A stretch of DNA of 9,795 nt from Rhodospirillaceae bacterium (GTDB lineage Bacteria > Pseudomonadota > Alphaproteobacteria > Rhodospirillales_A > Casp-alpha2), in the NCBI GenBank assembly GCA_003488105.1, contig DNMS01000167.1:1-9795 (forward strand), written 5' to 3'. Under the pieces are notes generated by a model. It was given only the letters and a program-made list of their open reading frames with translations. It was not told the DNA's origin and searched no databases. Each line of letters opens with the position of its first letter. Position 1 is the stretch's first letter. Below are positions 1 through 6,123 of this stretch, piece by piece. A program made the position numbers and the translations under genes.

Positions 1-343
1 GGCGGGTTTCCGCATAGCGGCGGGTCAGCACCTGATCGTCGCAGTCCATGAACAGGACCTTCACGTCGACATCGGCGCGCGCGCGCAGTTCCGCGACCTG
101 TTCCAAAAACGCCTCGGCCCCGAACTCGCGGGTGCGGATGTCGACGCCGGCGGCGATGGGATGGGGAAACGCGCCGGGGGCGACCAGCCGGCCCATCAAT
201 GACAGCGGCAGGTTGTCGACGGCCTCGAACCCCATGTCCTCAAGCGCTTTCAGGGCCGATGACTTGCCCGCGCCGGACACCCCGGTGACCAGCACCAGCG
301 GCAGTTTTCCGGTCGGCGCCGCCTGTTCGTTGCCGGACGTCAT
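1..343 (-). CDS. rapZ: RapZ-family RNase adaptor / nucleotide-binding protein, N-terminal part (partial)
   Basis: The frame begins with ATG at 343 and runs off the left edge, so only the first 114 residues are visible; the family is usually about 285-310 residues. A P-loop GVSGAGKS lies at residues 21-28, followed by VDNLP (42-46) and DIRTREF (68-74), both typical of the RapZ/YvcJ P-loop family. In enterobacteria RapZ binds GlmZ-type small RNA and adjusts glucosamine-6-phosphate synthase. In alphaproteobacteria it usually sits next to PTS genes, and its role there is less settled. The start overlaps the hprK stop in an ATGA (343 down to 340), so the two genes are very probably translationally coupled. 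The PTS EIIA and HPr genes often follow in relatives and would lie outside the window to the left. The family call is firm; the cellular role here is inferred. Confidence 0.93.
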   Translation of the reverse strand, partial: MTSGNEQAAPTGKLPLVLVTGVSGAGKSSALKALEDMGFEAVDNLPLSLMGRLVAPGAFPHPIAAGVDIRTREFGAEAFLEQVAELRARADVDVKVLFMDCDDQVLTRRYAETR

Positions 344-834
344 GAGTGTTCTCCGATGCGGCCCGCGATGATACCGGTGTCACCGTCCACCGCTTCCCAG
401 GGCAGGCGGCGCAGCGCCAGGCGGATCTTGGCGGGGGCCGAGGCTTCGAACGGGGCCAGACGGATGAAGGGAATATCCAGATCCAGGATCGGGGTCGTCA
501 CGACTTCGGGCAGGCGCTCGACCAAAGGCGGAGCGACCAGGTCGCAGACCAAGGCGATGGGGGCTTCGTCCAGGGCCTTCATGGGCATGATGCCGACGCC
601 GCGCACTTCCAACAGGCCCTTGAGAGGCCCAGGTGCCTGCGCCCAGACGCGCCCGGCGCGCAGGCTCAGATCAACCCGGTCGTCGGCGACCAGGCGGGGG
701 CCGTCGGTGCCGCCCCCGTCAATCAGGCGCAGCGCCAGATCCGACTTGCCCGCCCCCGACGGGCCGCGCAGCAGGACGCCCGCGCCGCCGATGGCGACGC
801 AGGTGGCATGGACTTGTTCGTGGACCATCCGCAT
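340..834 (-). CDS. hprK: HPr kinase/phosphorylase, short alphaproteobacterial form
   Basis: This protein phosphorylates and dephosphorylates a regulatory serine on HPr (or the nitrogen-PTS NPr), tuning PTS output to energy state. With the ATG at 834 it has 164 residues. That corresponds only to the C-terminal catalytic domain of the roughly 310-residue Firmicutes enzyme, which is normal for alphaproteobacteria. Visible motifs are the P-loop GPSGAGKS (24-31), the acidic pair DD (51-52) and the HprK signature LEVRGVGIM (75-83). The frame stays open upstream to 1014, but homology-like sequence begins only at VHEQVHATCVA, so ATG 834 (or ATG 828, two codons later) is preferred. Neither has a convincing Shine-Dalgarno. 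In relatives hprK usually follows chvG directly; here two opposite-strand genes separate them. rapZ follows with a 4-base overlap. Confidence 0.92.
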   Translation of the reverse strand: MRMVHEQVHATCVAIGGAGVLLRGPSGAGKSDLALRLIDGGGTDGPRLVADDRVDLSLRAGRVWAQAPGPLKGLLEVRGVGIMPMKALDEAPIALVCDLVAPPLVERLPEVVTTPILDLDIPFIRLAPFEASAPAKIRLALRRLPWEAVDGDTGIIAGRIGEHS

Positions 835-1052
835 AAGCGGGGAGGTTGGAATGGCTTGCCGGTCCTGTCCAGCCAATTCTTGAGACTTAAAAACACCCAC
901 CGGCGCTATCGGCACATTTTCTTGTCCCGGTTTTTTGAAAACCGCCCGCGCGTGGGGAAAATTCACAAGGCCCCCCGTGGACGGGGCCGTTCCGCTGCGC
1001 CATGCTGCGCGCAAGCGGGGGCATCGCAGAACCTCACGGGAGGGTTGAACAC
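835..1052. other. Divergent intergenic region between hprK and the SDR gene
   Basis: About 218 bases must carry the start signals for both hprK (minus) and the SDR gene (plus). It contains a 7-bp inverted repeat CGGTTTT-TTG-AAAACCG (928-944) and a GC-rich hairpin GGCCCC/GGGGCC (969-988, loop of 8). I find no confident sigma70 promoter; a TTGAGA at 880-885 has no good -10 at proper spacing. A clear ribosome binding site for the plus-strand gene, GGGAGGG at 1038-1044, ends 8 bases before its ATG. Confidence 0.5.
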
Positions 1053-1844
1053 ATGGATTTCGAATTGAAGGGCAAGACCGCCTTCGTCACCGGCGGCTCG
1101 CGCGGCATCGGCCGCGCCATCGCGCTGACCCTGGCCAAGCAGGGGGCCAATATCGCGCTCTGCGGGCGCATGATGGAGAGCCTGGAGGCGACGGCGGCGG
1201 ACATCCGCAAACTTGGGGTCGAAGCCTGGCCGTTTCAGGCCGACGTGTCGAAGCTGGAGGATGTGGAAAAATTCGCCGACCAGGCCCTGGCCGCCGCCGG
1301 CGGGATCGACATCCTGGTGAATAATGCCGTGACCTCGACCGCGGCCCCCTTCGACGAGCAAACGGACGAGCTGTTCCGCTACCACATCGACGTCAAGCTG
1401 ATGGCCTATATCCGCCTGGCGCGGATTCTGTTGCCGCGCATGGAGGCAAAGGGCTGGGGGCGCATCGTCAACATCGGCGGCATGACGGCGCGCATCGTCG
1501 CGCCGTTGCGGGTGACCAACGGCGTGGTCAACGCCGGCGTCGCCAACTTCACCAAGCAATTGGCGACTCGCGCCGCCAAGGGCGGGGTGACCATCAACTG
1601 CGTGCATCCCGGCTTCACGGCGACGGAGCGGGTCATGCAGATTTTCCAGCGCGAAGCCGACGATGCGGGCATTAGCCTGAAAGACGCCATGGCCAAGCGG
1701 GAACAGGAAATCCCCATGGGCCGGCTGGTGGCGCCCGAGGACATGGCCAACGCCGTGCTGTTCTTCTGCTCGCCCATGGCGGGGATGGTTACCGGTCAGT
1801 GCATCGCGGTCGACGGCGGGTCAGGCGAATCGGTTAATTACTGA
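1053..1844 (+). CDS. Short-chain dehydrogenase/reductase-fold protein lacking the canonical catalytic tetrad
   Basis: A 263-residue protein of classical SDR length with a Rossmann fold. ATG 1053 is preferred over the upstream in-frame ATG at 1002 because GGGAGGG (1038-1044) sits 8 bases before it and the SDR fold begins at once. The cofactor motif TGGSRGIG is at residues 13-20, NNA at 90-92 and PG at 186-187 (HPGFTATE, 185-192). The C-terminal GRLVAPEDMANAV and VDGG stretches are standard. The catalytic residues are not: by spacing, the tetrad Asn is K115, the Ser is G143, the Tyr is N156 (exactly 13 after G143) and the Lys is N160 (four after N156). The protein may bind NAD(P)(H) but probably does not do ordinary carbonyl/alcohol chemistry. 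Divergent SDR subfamilies with these changes do exist. Substrate and role are unknown. It probably forms a two-gene unit with the methyltransferase 28 bases downstream. Confidence 0.9.
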   Translation: MDFELKGKTAFVTGGSRGIGRAIALTLAKQGANIALCGRMMESLEATAADIRKLGVEAWPFQADVSKLEDVEKFADQALAAAGGIDILVNNAVTSTAAPFDEQTDELFRYHIDVKLMAYIRLARILLPRMEAKGWGRIVNIGGMTARIVAPLRVTNGVVNAGVANFTKQLATRAAKGGVTINCVHPGFTATERVMQIFQREADDAGISLKDAMAKREQEIPMGRLVAPEDMANAVLFFCSPMAGMVTGQCIAVDGGSGESVNY

Positions 1845-1872
1845 TCCGCCGTCTGGGGGTATAAGGGCGGCC

Positions 1873-2805
1873 ATGACCGCGAATTGCCCCGTCTGTTCCG
1901 GCCCCGGCGCCGTGATCCGCCACCTTGGCGCGGACGAGATCGCGCGCGGGCTTAACGCCGTGTTCGGGGCGCCCCCGCCCGCGGGTGCCGTGCCCGGCGA
2001 TTACGACATCGTGCGCTGCGCCGACTGCGCCCTGGTTTATGCGGACCCCATGTTGGCAGGGGGGACGGCGTTCTACGACTGGTTGACCGGGTTCGCCAAG
2101 TACCACGCCCAAGGGCGCTGGGAATGGGCGCGGATCAAAAACGTGCTGGCGGCGGAGGCGCGGCCGCTGCGCCTGTTGGAACTGGGCGCGGGGCAGGGTG
2201 ATTTCCTGGCAACCCTGAAAGACCTGCCCCGGGTCACGGCCCAGGGCATCGACCTGTCGGAAAGTTCGGTCAAGAAGGCGCAGGCGCGCGGGCTCGACGT
2301 GCGCCGCGACACCCTGGAACAGGTCATCACCAAGGCCGCCGGGACCTACGACGCCGTGGTGCTCAGCCATGTTCTGGAGCATGTCGCGACGCCCGGGGCC
2401 CTCATGGGGGCCGTGAAAAACCTGTTGGCGCCGAAGGGCCGCATCCTGTTTTCCGTGCCCTATTCACCGATGAGCCGCGAATACCTGCACGACGACGTCA
2501 TGAACCTGCCGCCCCACCACATGACGCGGTGGAACATCCAGGCCCTCGACGGCCTGGCGCGGGTGCTGGGGCTGGATCTGGAAACCTGGATGCCCAAGGC
2601 CAAGGCGCCCTGGAAACGGGCGCTCAAGCATACCTGCGACAAGGTGCGGGGCGAAGGCCGGGTCCGCGGCCTCGCCCGTCTGCCGGTGGTGCTCGCCAAC
2701 TGGGGCGACTTCCGCCGCATCCTGGCCGATCACCGAAACCGCGAACGGGTCGGCGGGCAGATGGCGGCGGACACCATCCTGGTCAGTCTCAAGAAGCAAA
2801 CCTAG
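1873..2805 (+). CDS. Class I SAM-dependent methyltransferase with N-terminal zinc ribbon
   Basis: This 310-residue protein begins with a probable zinc ribbon, C5-x2-C8 and C49-x2-C52 (CADC). A class I Rossmann methyltransferase domain follows: motif I ELGAGQGD at 103-110, the acidic loop GIDLS at 125-129, HVLEHV at 166-171 and PPHHMTRW at 213-220. This order is typical of the Methyltransf_23-like proteins with a CPxC ribbon found in cell-surface sugar, lipid or secondary-metabolite clusters. The substrate cannot be read from the sequence. There is no signal peptide or membrane segment, so it should be cytoplasmic. The start ATG 1873 has only a weak purine run (AAGGGCGG, 1863-1870). It lies 28 bases after the SDR stop, which suggests co-transcription. 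It faces chvG convergently. Domain calls are secure; the biological role is not. Confidence 0.88.
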   Translation: MTANCPVCSGPGAVIRHLGADEIARGLNAVFGAPPPAGAVPGDYDIVRCADCALVYADPMLAGGTAFYDWLTGFAKYHAQGRWEWARIKNVLAAEARPLRLLELGAGQGDFLATLKDLPRVTAQGIDLSESSVKKAQARGLDVRRDTLEQVITKAAGTYDAVVLSHVLEHVATPGALMGAVKNLLAPKGRILFSVPYSPMSREYLHDDVMNLPPHHMTRWNIQALDGLARVLGLDLETWMPKAKAPWKRALKHTCDKVRGEGRVRGLARLPVVLANWGDFRRILADHRNRERVGGQMAADTILVSLKKQT

Positions 2806-2827
2806 GCTCTTCTCATTGCCGCACTGC

Positions 2828-2857
2828 CTCTGTGGTTTTCCTTTTTGAACCACAGAG
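2828..2857. repeat. 10-bp perfect inverted repeat of a dispersed 'CACAGAGACAC' type
   Basis: CTCTGTGGTT (2828-2837) and AACCACAGAG (2848-2857) are perfect complements around a 10-base loop and are followed by ACACGGAGACGG. The wording closely resembles the widely scattered bacterial intergenic repeat CCACAGAGACACAGAG, which produces spurious translated fragments of the NHRDTE kind in gene predictions (such a reading occurs here at 2845-2868). It lies between the convergent methyltransferase and chvG genes. No T-run follows on either strand, so it is not a classical terminator, though the RNA hairpin could still protect 3' ends. Repeat membership is from memory of the motif, not a search. Confidence 0.6.
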
Positions 2858-2906
2858 ACACGGAGACGGTGAGGAAGAAGGGGGAGGGTGTGGATTTTTG
2901 TCCGGC

Positions 2907-4613
2907 TCACGCGGTGGGCAGGGTCACCGTAAACCGCGCGCCCAGAATTTTACCGTCGGCGCCCAGGCGGTTGGAGGCGCGGATGGTGCCGTCGTGGGCG
3001 TCGACGATCTGCTGCGAGATCGACAGGCCCAGGCCCGAATGGGTGCCGAATTTTTCCCCCTGCGGGCGCTCCGTATAGAAGCGCTGAAAAATCGCCTCTT
3101 CCTTGCCGGGGGGGATGCCGGGGCCTTCGTCGTCGATGGTGACGACCGCGGCCTTGCGGTCGCGCGACGCGGTGATGCGGATGGCGCCGCCCGGCGGGCT
3201 GAAGGTCACGGCATTGGCGATCAGGTTACGGAACACCTGGACCAGGCGGCCTTCCATGCCCTGCACCGACAGCTTCTGGCCGTCCATGATCTCCAGCACC
3301 AGTTTCGGCCCGCCGTCCGCCGCCGTCGTCGCATGGACATCGGCCAGGGTCGACAGCATGCCGGCCAGGTCGACCGGCTCGCGGTGCGAACGCGACAGTT
3401 CGGCATCCAGGCGGGACGCGTCGGAAATGTCGGAGATCAGGCGGTCCAGGCGGCCGACGTCGTCCTGGATGATCGACATCAGCTTGCGTTGCTGGTCCAC
3501 GTCCTTGATCCGGGCCGCGGTCTCGACCGCGCTGCGCAAGCTGGTCAGCGGGTTCTTGATTTCATGCGCGACGTCGGCGGCGAATCGCTCGATCGCGTCC
3601 ATGCGGGTCCACAGCGCCGCCGTCATGCCGCGCAGCGCATGGGACAGATCGCCGATTTCGTCATTACGGGTGGTGAAATCGGGGATTTCCTCTTCGCGCG
3701 AGTGGTCGCGGCGCACGCGGTCGGCGGCGGCGGCCAGACGCTTCACGGGCCGGGCGATGGTGCGCGCCAGATAGATCGACAGGAACGTGGTGATGGCGAT
3801 GGCGACGCCGAAGATCTTGAGGATATCCAGGCGCACGTCCAGCAGCGCGTTGTCGATGGTGGCCGACGGCTTGGTCAGCATCAGCGCCCCCAGGATGCGC
3901 TTGTACCGCTGCACCGGCACGGCGACCGACAGCATCATGCTGTCCTGGGAATAGGCGCGCACGATCCGGCTGTCGTCGCCCATCAGGGCGGACATGACCT
4001 CGGGATAATCGGCCGCCGAAGGTTCCGGGATTTCCCGGTAATGGCTGAGCGGCAGGGTCCCCGGCAGCCAGCGGGTGAGGCGGTCGTAGATGTCGAACAT
4101 GGCGTCGGCGGTGCCGCCCTCGTCGGTGCCCGGCGGCGGCAGCTGTTCGACCTCCACCGCCTGGCGGGTCTTGCCGAAATAGCGCGAGTCGGCGGCCAGT
4201 TCGCCGGCCCGGTTGAACAGGCGCGCGCGGGTGCCCGTGGCCTCAACCAGCCGGCGCAGCATCTGGTTGCGGATGTTGGTGGCGACCTGCTGTTCCGATG
4301 ATTGGTCCAGATGCATGGCGCCTTCGGCCAGGGCCACGGCGAACAACTGCGCCTGGGTGCGCAAGGCCGACAGTTCGGCGCGGATCAGGCTTTGCCGGTA
4401 GTCGCCCAGGTACAGCACGCCGGCCACCAGGATCGACAGGGCCAGCATGTTGATGGCCAGGATATGAACGGAAATGGGCGAAATCAGGCGCCGCTTGCGC
4501 TGCCGCTCGCCGCCGCGCGGGGCGTCTGTCGCGGGTGCGGCGGACGTCTTGCCGCCCGCCGGGGTTTCCGGCGCGGCCGGACCGTCCTCAGGATGGGTTC
4601 CGTCCTTGGCCAT
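2907..4613 (-). CDS. chvG: ChvG-type sensor histidine kinase
   Basis: Membrane sensor kinase of the ChvG/ChvI (ExoS/ChvI) system, which in alphaproteobacteria responds to acid or envelope stress and controls exopolysaccharide, motility and metabolic genes. ATG 4613 gives 568 residues. Order: proline/alanine-rich cytoplasmic tail with a basic anchor RQRKRRL (37-43), transmembrane helix about 46-70, periplasmic sensing region about 71-262, second helix about 263-282, HAMP about 283-335. Then come the H-box with H350 in DVAHEIKNPL, the N-box FRNLIANA (461-468), the G1 box DEGPGI (495-500) and the G2 box SGLGL (526-530). All ATP-binding and phosphoacceptor residues are intact. AAGGGGA lies just before the start. 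It follows chvI by 58 bases on the same strand, so the two probably form one operon. The longer open frame up to 4823 only overlaps chvI and is not used. Confidence 0.94.
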   Translation of the reverse strand: MAKDGTHPEDGPAAPETPAGGKTSAAPATDAPRGGERQRKRRLISPISVHILAINMLALSILVAGVLYLGDYRQSLIRAELSALRTQAQLFAVALAEGAMHLDQSSEQQVATNIRNQMLRRLVEATGTRARLFNRAGELAADSRYFGKTRQAVEVEQLPPPGTDEGGTADAMFDIYDRLTRWLPGTLPLSHYREIPEPSAADYPEVMSALMGDDSRIVRAYSQDSMMLSVAVPVQRYKRILGALMLTKPSATIDNALLDVRLDILKIFGVAIAITTFLSIYLARTIARPVKRLAAAADRVRRDHSREEEIPDFTTRNDEIGDLSHALRGMTAALWTRMDAIERFAADVAHEIKNPLTSLRSAVETAARIKDVDQQRKLMSIIQDDVGRLDRLISDISDASRLDAELSRSHREPVDLAGMLSTLADVHATTAADGGPKLVLEIMDGQKLSVQGMEGRLVQVFRNLIANAVTFSPPGGAIRITASRDRKAAVVTIDDEGPGIPPGKEEAIFQRFYTERPQGEKFGTHSGLGLSISQQIVDAHDGTIRASNRLGADGKILGARFTVTLPTA

Positions 4614-4671
4614 GGGTCCCCTTAAGCCCCGGAACAGGGCGGCAAACGCGGCGATCGGTGCTGCGTGCAAG

Positions 4672-5364
4672 CTATTCCGCCTTATAGCGGTAGCCGATGC
4701 CGTACAGCGTTTCGATCTCCGAAAAGTCATTGTCCACGGCACGGAATTTGCGGCGCAGCCGCTTGATGTGGCTGTCGATCGTTCGGTCGTCGACATAAAT
4801 ATTCTCGCCGTAGGCGGCGTCAATCAATTGGTCGCGGTTTTTGACATGGCCGGGGCGGCGGGCCAGGGCCTCGACGATCAGGAATTCGGTGACCGTCAGG
4901 TTCACCTCCTTGCCTTTCCAGGTGCAGAGATGACGGCCGGGGTCGAGCACCAGTTCGCCGCGGCGCACCACGTCCTTGGAATCGGGCTCCTTGCCCTCCA
5001 ACTCGCGGCGGCGCAGCACGGCGCGGATGCGCTCGATCAACAGACGCTGGGAAAACGGTTTCTTGATGTAGTCGTCGGCGCCCATGCGAAGCCCCACGAC
5101 CTCGTCGACCTCGTCGTCCTTGGAGGTCAGGAAGATCACCGGCAGGTTGTCGCGCTCGCGGATACGGGACAGCAATTCCATGCCGTCCATGCGCGGCATC
5201 TTGATGTCGAGCACGGCCAGGTCCACGGGGGCCTTGCCCAGGCCTTCCAGGGCCTCGGCCCCGTCGGAATAGGTGGTGACGTTGTAGCCTTCGGCCTCCA
5301 ACGCCATGGACACGGAAGTCAGGATGTTTTGATCGTCGTCGACCAGGGCGATGGAACTGGGCAT
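4672..5364 (-). CDS. chvI: ChvI-type OmpR-family response regulator
   Basis: Transcription factor partner of ChvG. It has 230 residues from ATG 5364, chosen because AAGGAG lies about six bases before it and the receiver domain starts immediately ([11 protein letters not shown]). The receiver domain has the acidic triad D9-D11, phosphoacceptor D53 ([12 protein letters not shown]), T80 and K102 in KKPF. The OmpR/PhoB winged-helix domain spans about 135-228, with recognition-helix residues near [15 protein letters not shown] (192-206). The end GIGYRYKAE matches the family. Phosphorylated ChvI would bind DNA in the cytoplasm. The 58-base gap to chvG shows no terminator. Upstream lies a divergent region shared with the cobalamin riboswitch promoter. 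In relatives chvI is typically close to pckA; here the cbt cassette lies between them. Confidence 0.95.
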   Translation of the reverse strand: MPSSIALVDDDQNILTSVSMALEAEGYNVTTYSDGAEALEGLGKAPVDLAVLDIKMPRMDGMELLSRIRERDNLPVIFLTSKDDEVDEVVGLRMGADDYIKKPFSQRLLIERIRAVLRRRELEGKEPDSKDVVRRGELVLDPGRHLCTWKGKEVNLTVTEFLIVEALARRPGHVKNRDQLIDAAYGENIYVDDRTIDSHIKRLRRKFRAVDNDFSEIETLYGIGYRYKAE

Positions 5365-5568
5365 GGAAATCTCCTTGCGGGTCGCCGGCGGGGGATCGGT
5401 AAGCCCGCCGGGCGGCGAATGACGATACGCCGGATTTGCCATAAGGCTCCTCCGGCGGAAGGCCACTCTCGTCCGCCTTTATGGCAGAATTTTAACGCGA
5501 ATGGGGCGTGTTTGACCAATCCCAAGGGGGAAATAAGGCAAAACCGGCGGCCGGATGGCCGCAATGCG
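5365..5568. promoter_or_regulatory. chvI leader and promoter region with inverted repeats
   Basis: About 200 bases upstream of chvI with no gene. Two inverted repeats are visible: CGCCGGA (5428-5434) with TCCGGCG (5451-5457), and GCCATAAGGC (5438-5447) with GCCTTTATGGC (5475-5485), one base apart in length. Their arms interleave, so they cannot all pair at once, which would allow alternative leader structures. On the minus strand a TAAAAT preceded at 18 bases by TGGTCA (around 5486-5515) is a possible but weak chvI promoter. Its transcript would include the repeats. ChvI autoregulation is known in relatives, but I do not identify a ChvI site here. Confidence 0.35.
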
Positions 5569-5598
5569 TTGACCGCCGCCGCCCTTGTTCCTTATAGT
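5569..5598 (+). promoter_or_regulatory. Sigma70-type promoter for the riboswitch-cbtBA transcript
   Basis: TTGACC at 5569-5574 is followed by TATAGT at 5593-5598 (18-base spacer; TTATAG one base earlier gives 17). Transcription would start around 5604-5606, exactly where the P1 stem of the cobalamin riboswitch begins. This agreement makes the call stronger than the motif alone. Confidence 0.75.
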
Positions 5599-5604
5599 CC
5601 GCGC

Positions 5605-5831
5605 CAGGTGGTTCCCCGATCAAGGGCATGAGGCCCCGGGGCTAAGAGGGAACACGAAACGGAGCAGACCCAATCCGGGGGCTCCCGAACCGTGGCTGCC
5701 CCCGCAACTGTGAGTGGCGAGTACCGTTCACCGTCGCGCCACTGGACGCCGGATCCTTCCGCAAGGAGGGGTGGGGCGCCCGGGAAGGCCGGACGGTACG
5801 ATGACCCACAAGCCAGGAGACCTGCCACCTG
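5605..5831 (+). ncRNA. Cobalamin riboswitch aptamer
   Basis: The region carries the hallmark cobalamin aptamer segments in order: AAGAGGGAA near 5644-5652, GCTGCCCCCGCAACTGTGAG around 5695-5714, GCCACTGG (5738-5745), GGGAAGGC near 5782-5789, GATGACCC near 5800-5807 and AAGCCAGGAGACCTGCC (5810-5826). The outer P1 stem is CAGGTGG (5605-5611) with CCACCTG (5825-5831), seven perfect pairs. The aptamer senses a B12 form and lowers expression when the ligand is bound. It precedes cobalt transporter genes, as is common for this class. Open frames reading through it on both strands are spurious. Confidence 0.97.
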
Positions 5832-5930
5832 TCACCGCGATACCCGAAGGACGGGGGTCCTGCAGGGGCGGTATGCCGCAGCGGTGAAACCTTAACGCGA
5901 CGTTTTTGAAATCGGAGGTTTCACGCAATG
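5832..5930 (+). promoter_or_regulatory. Riboswitch expression platform that can mask the cbtB ribosome binding site
   Basis: GTGAAACC (5884-5891) is a perfect complement of GGTTTCAC (5917-5924), and the latter overlaps the Shine-Dalgarno GGAGG (5914-5918) of cbtB. A competing pairing, TCACCGC (5832-5838) with GCGGTGA (5881-5887), uses bases 5884-5887 of the masking arm, so only one of the two can form fully. Two small hairpins fit inside the competing structure: AGGAC/GTCCT (5848-5861) and GCGG/CCGC (5868-5879). No T-rich intrinsic terminator is present. The pattern indicates control of translation rather than of transcription; which conformer the ligand favours is inferred from the family. 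Confidence 0.7.
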
Positions 5931-6113
5931 ACTGTACACACTGAAAATACCCAACAGGCCGTTCACGCCACGGTTGCCGAGCGCGCCGCGCCGGCGGTTC
6001 TTGCCCTCATGTTCGGGGCGTTCCTGGTGTTCGGCACGGGCTTCGCCCATCCGGAAGCCATCCACAACGCCGCCCACGATACGCGCCACGCATTTTCCTT
6101 CCCCTGCCACTAA
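5928..6113 (+). CDS. cbtB: Cobalt transporter subunit CbtB
   Basis: A 61-residue membrane protein matching CbtB: one transmembrane helix at about residues 21-40, then a histidine-rich tail with H41, H46, HDTRH at 50-54 and the terminal FPCH (58-61). These histidines and the cysteine are the likely metal ligands. Together with CbtA it is predicted to import cobalt for B12 synthesis. The family was defined by comparative genomics of B12 regulons, so transport is a prediction with limited direct proof. The start ATG 5928 has GGAGG nine bases upstream, inside the riboswitch platform. cbtA follows after 10 bases. Confidence 0.94.
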   Translation: MTVHTENTQQAVHATVAERAAPAVLALMFGAFLVFGTGFAHPEAIHNAAHDTRHAFSFPCH

Positions 6114-6123
6114 GGGGGCCATC

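Noticed and set aside
969..988. GGCCCC/GGGGCC hairpin as a terminator
   Set aside because: No gene ends just upstream on either strand and no T-run follows; it is probably a chance GC-rich stem.
1002..1052. Upstream ATG at 1002 as the start of the SDR gene
   Set aside because: The good ribosome binding site at 1038-1044 precedes ATG 1053, and the 17 extra residues do not resemble an SDR N-terminus.
2828..2857. Inverted repeat as a bidirectional terminator for the methyltransferase and chvG
   Set aside because: No T-run follows the stem on either strand, so it lacks the form of an intrinsic terminator; kept as a repeat only.
2845..3078. Small plus-strand frame starting MNHRDTE
   Set aside because: Known type of spurious translation of the CACAGAGACAC repeat, continuing antisense into chvG.
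2529..4301. Very long plus-strand open frame (590 codons) opposite chvG
   Set aside because: It is low-complexity, rich in G, R, A and Q, and mirrors the codon structure of chvG on the other strand; no domain is visible.
4474..5631. Plus-strand open frame of 385 codons across chvI and its leader
   Set aside because: It is the antisense shadow of chvI and runs into non-coding leader and riboswitch sequence without a recognisable fold.
5592..5895. Short open frames on both strands within the riboswitch
   Set aside because: The sequence is fully explained by the conserved cobalamin aptamer; the predicted peptides have no recognisable features.
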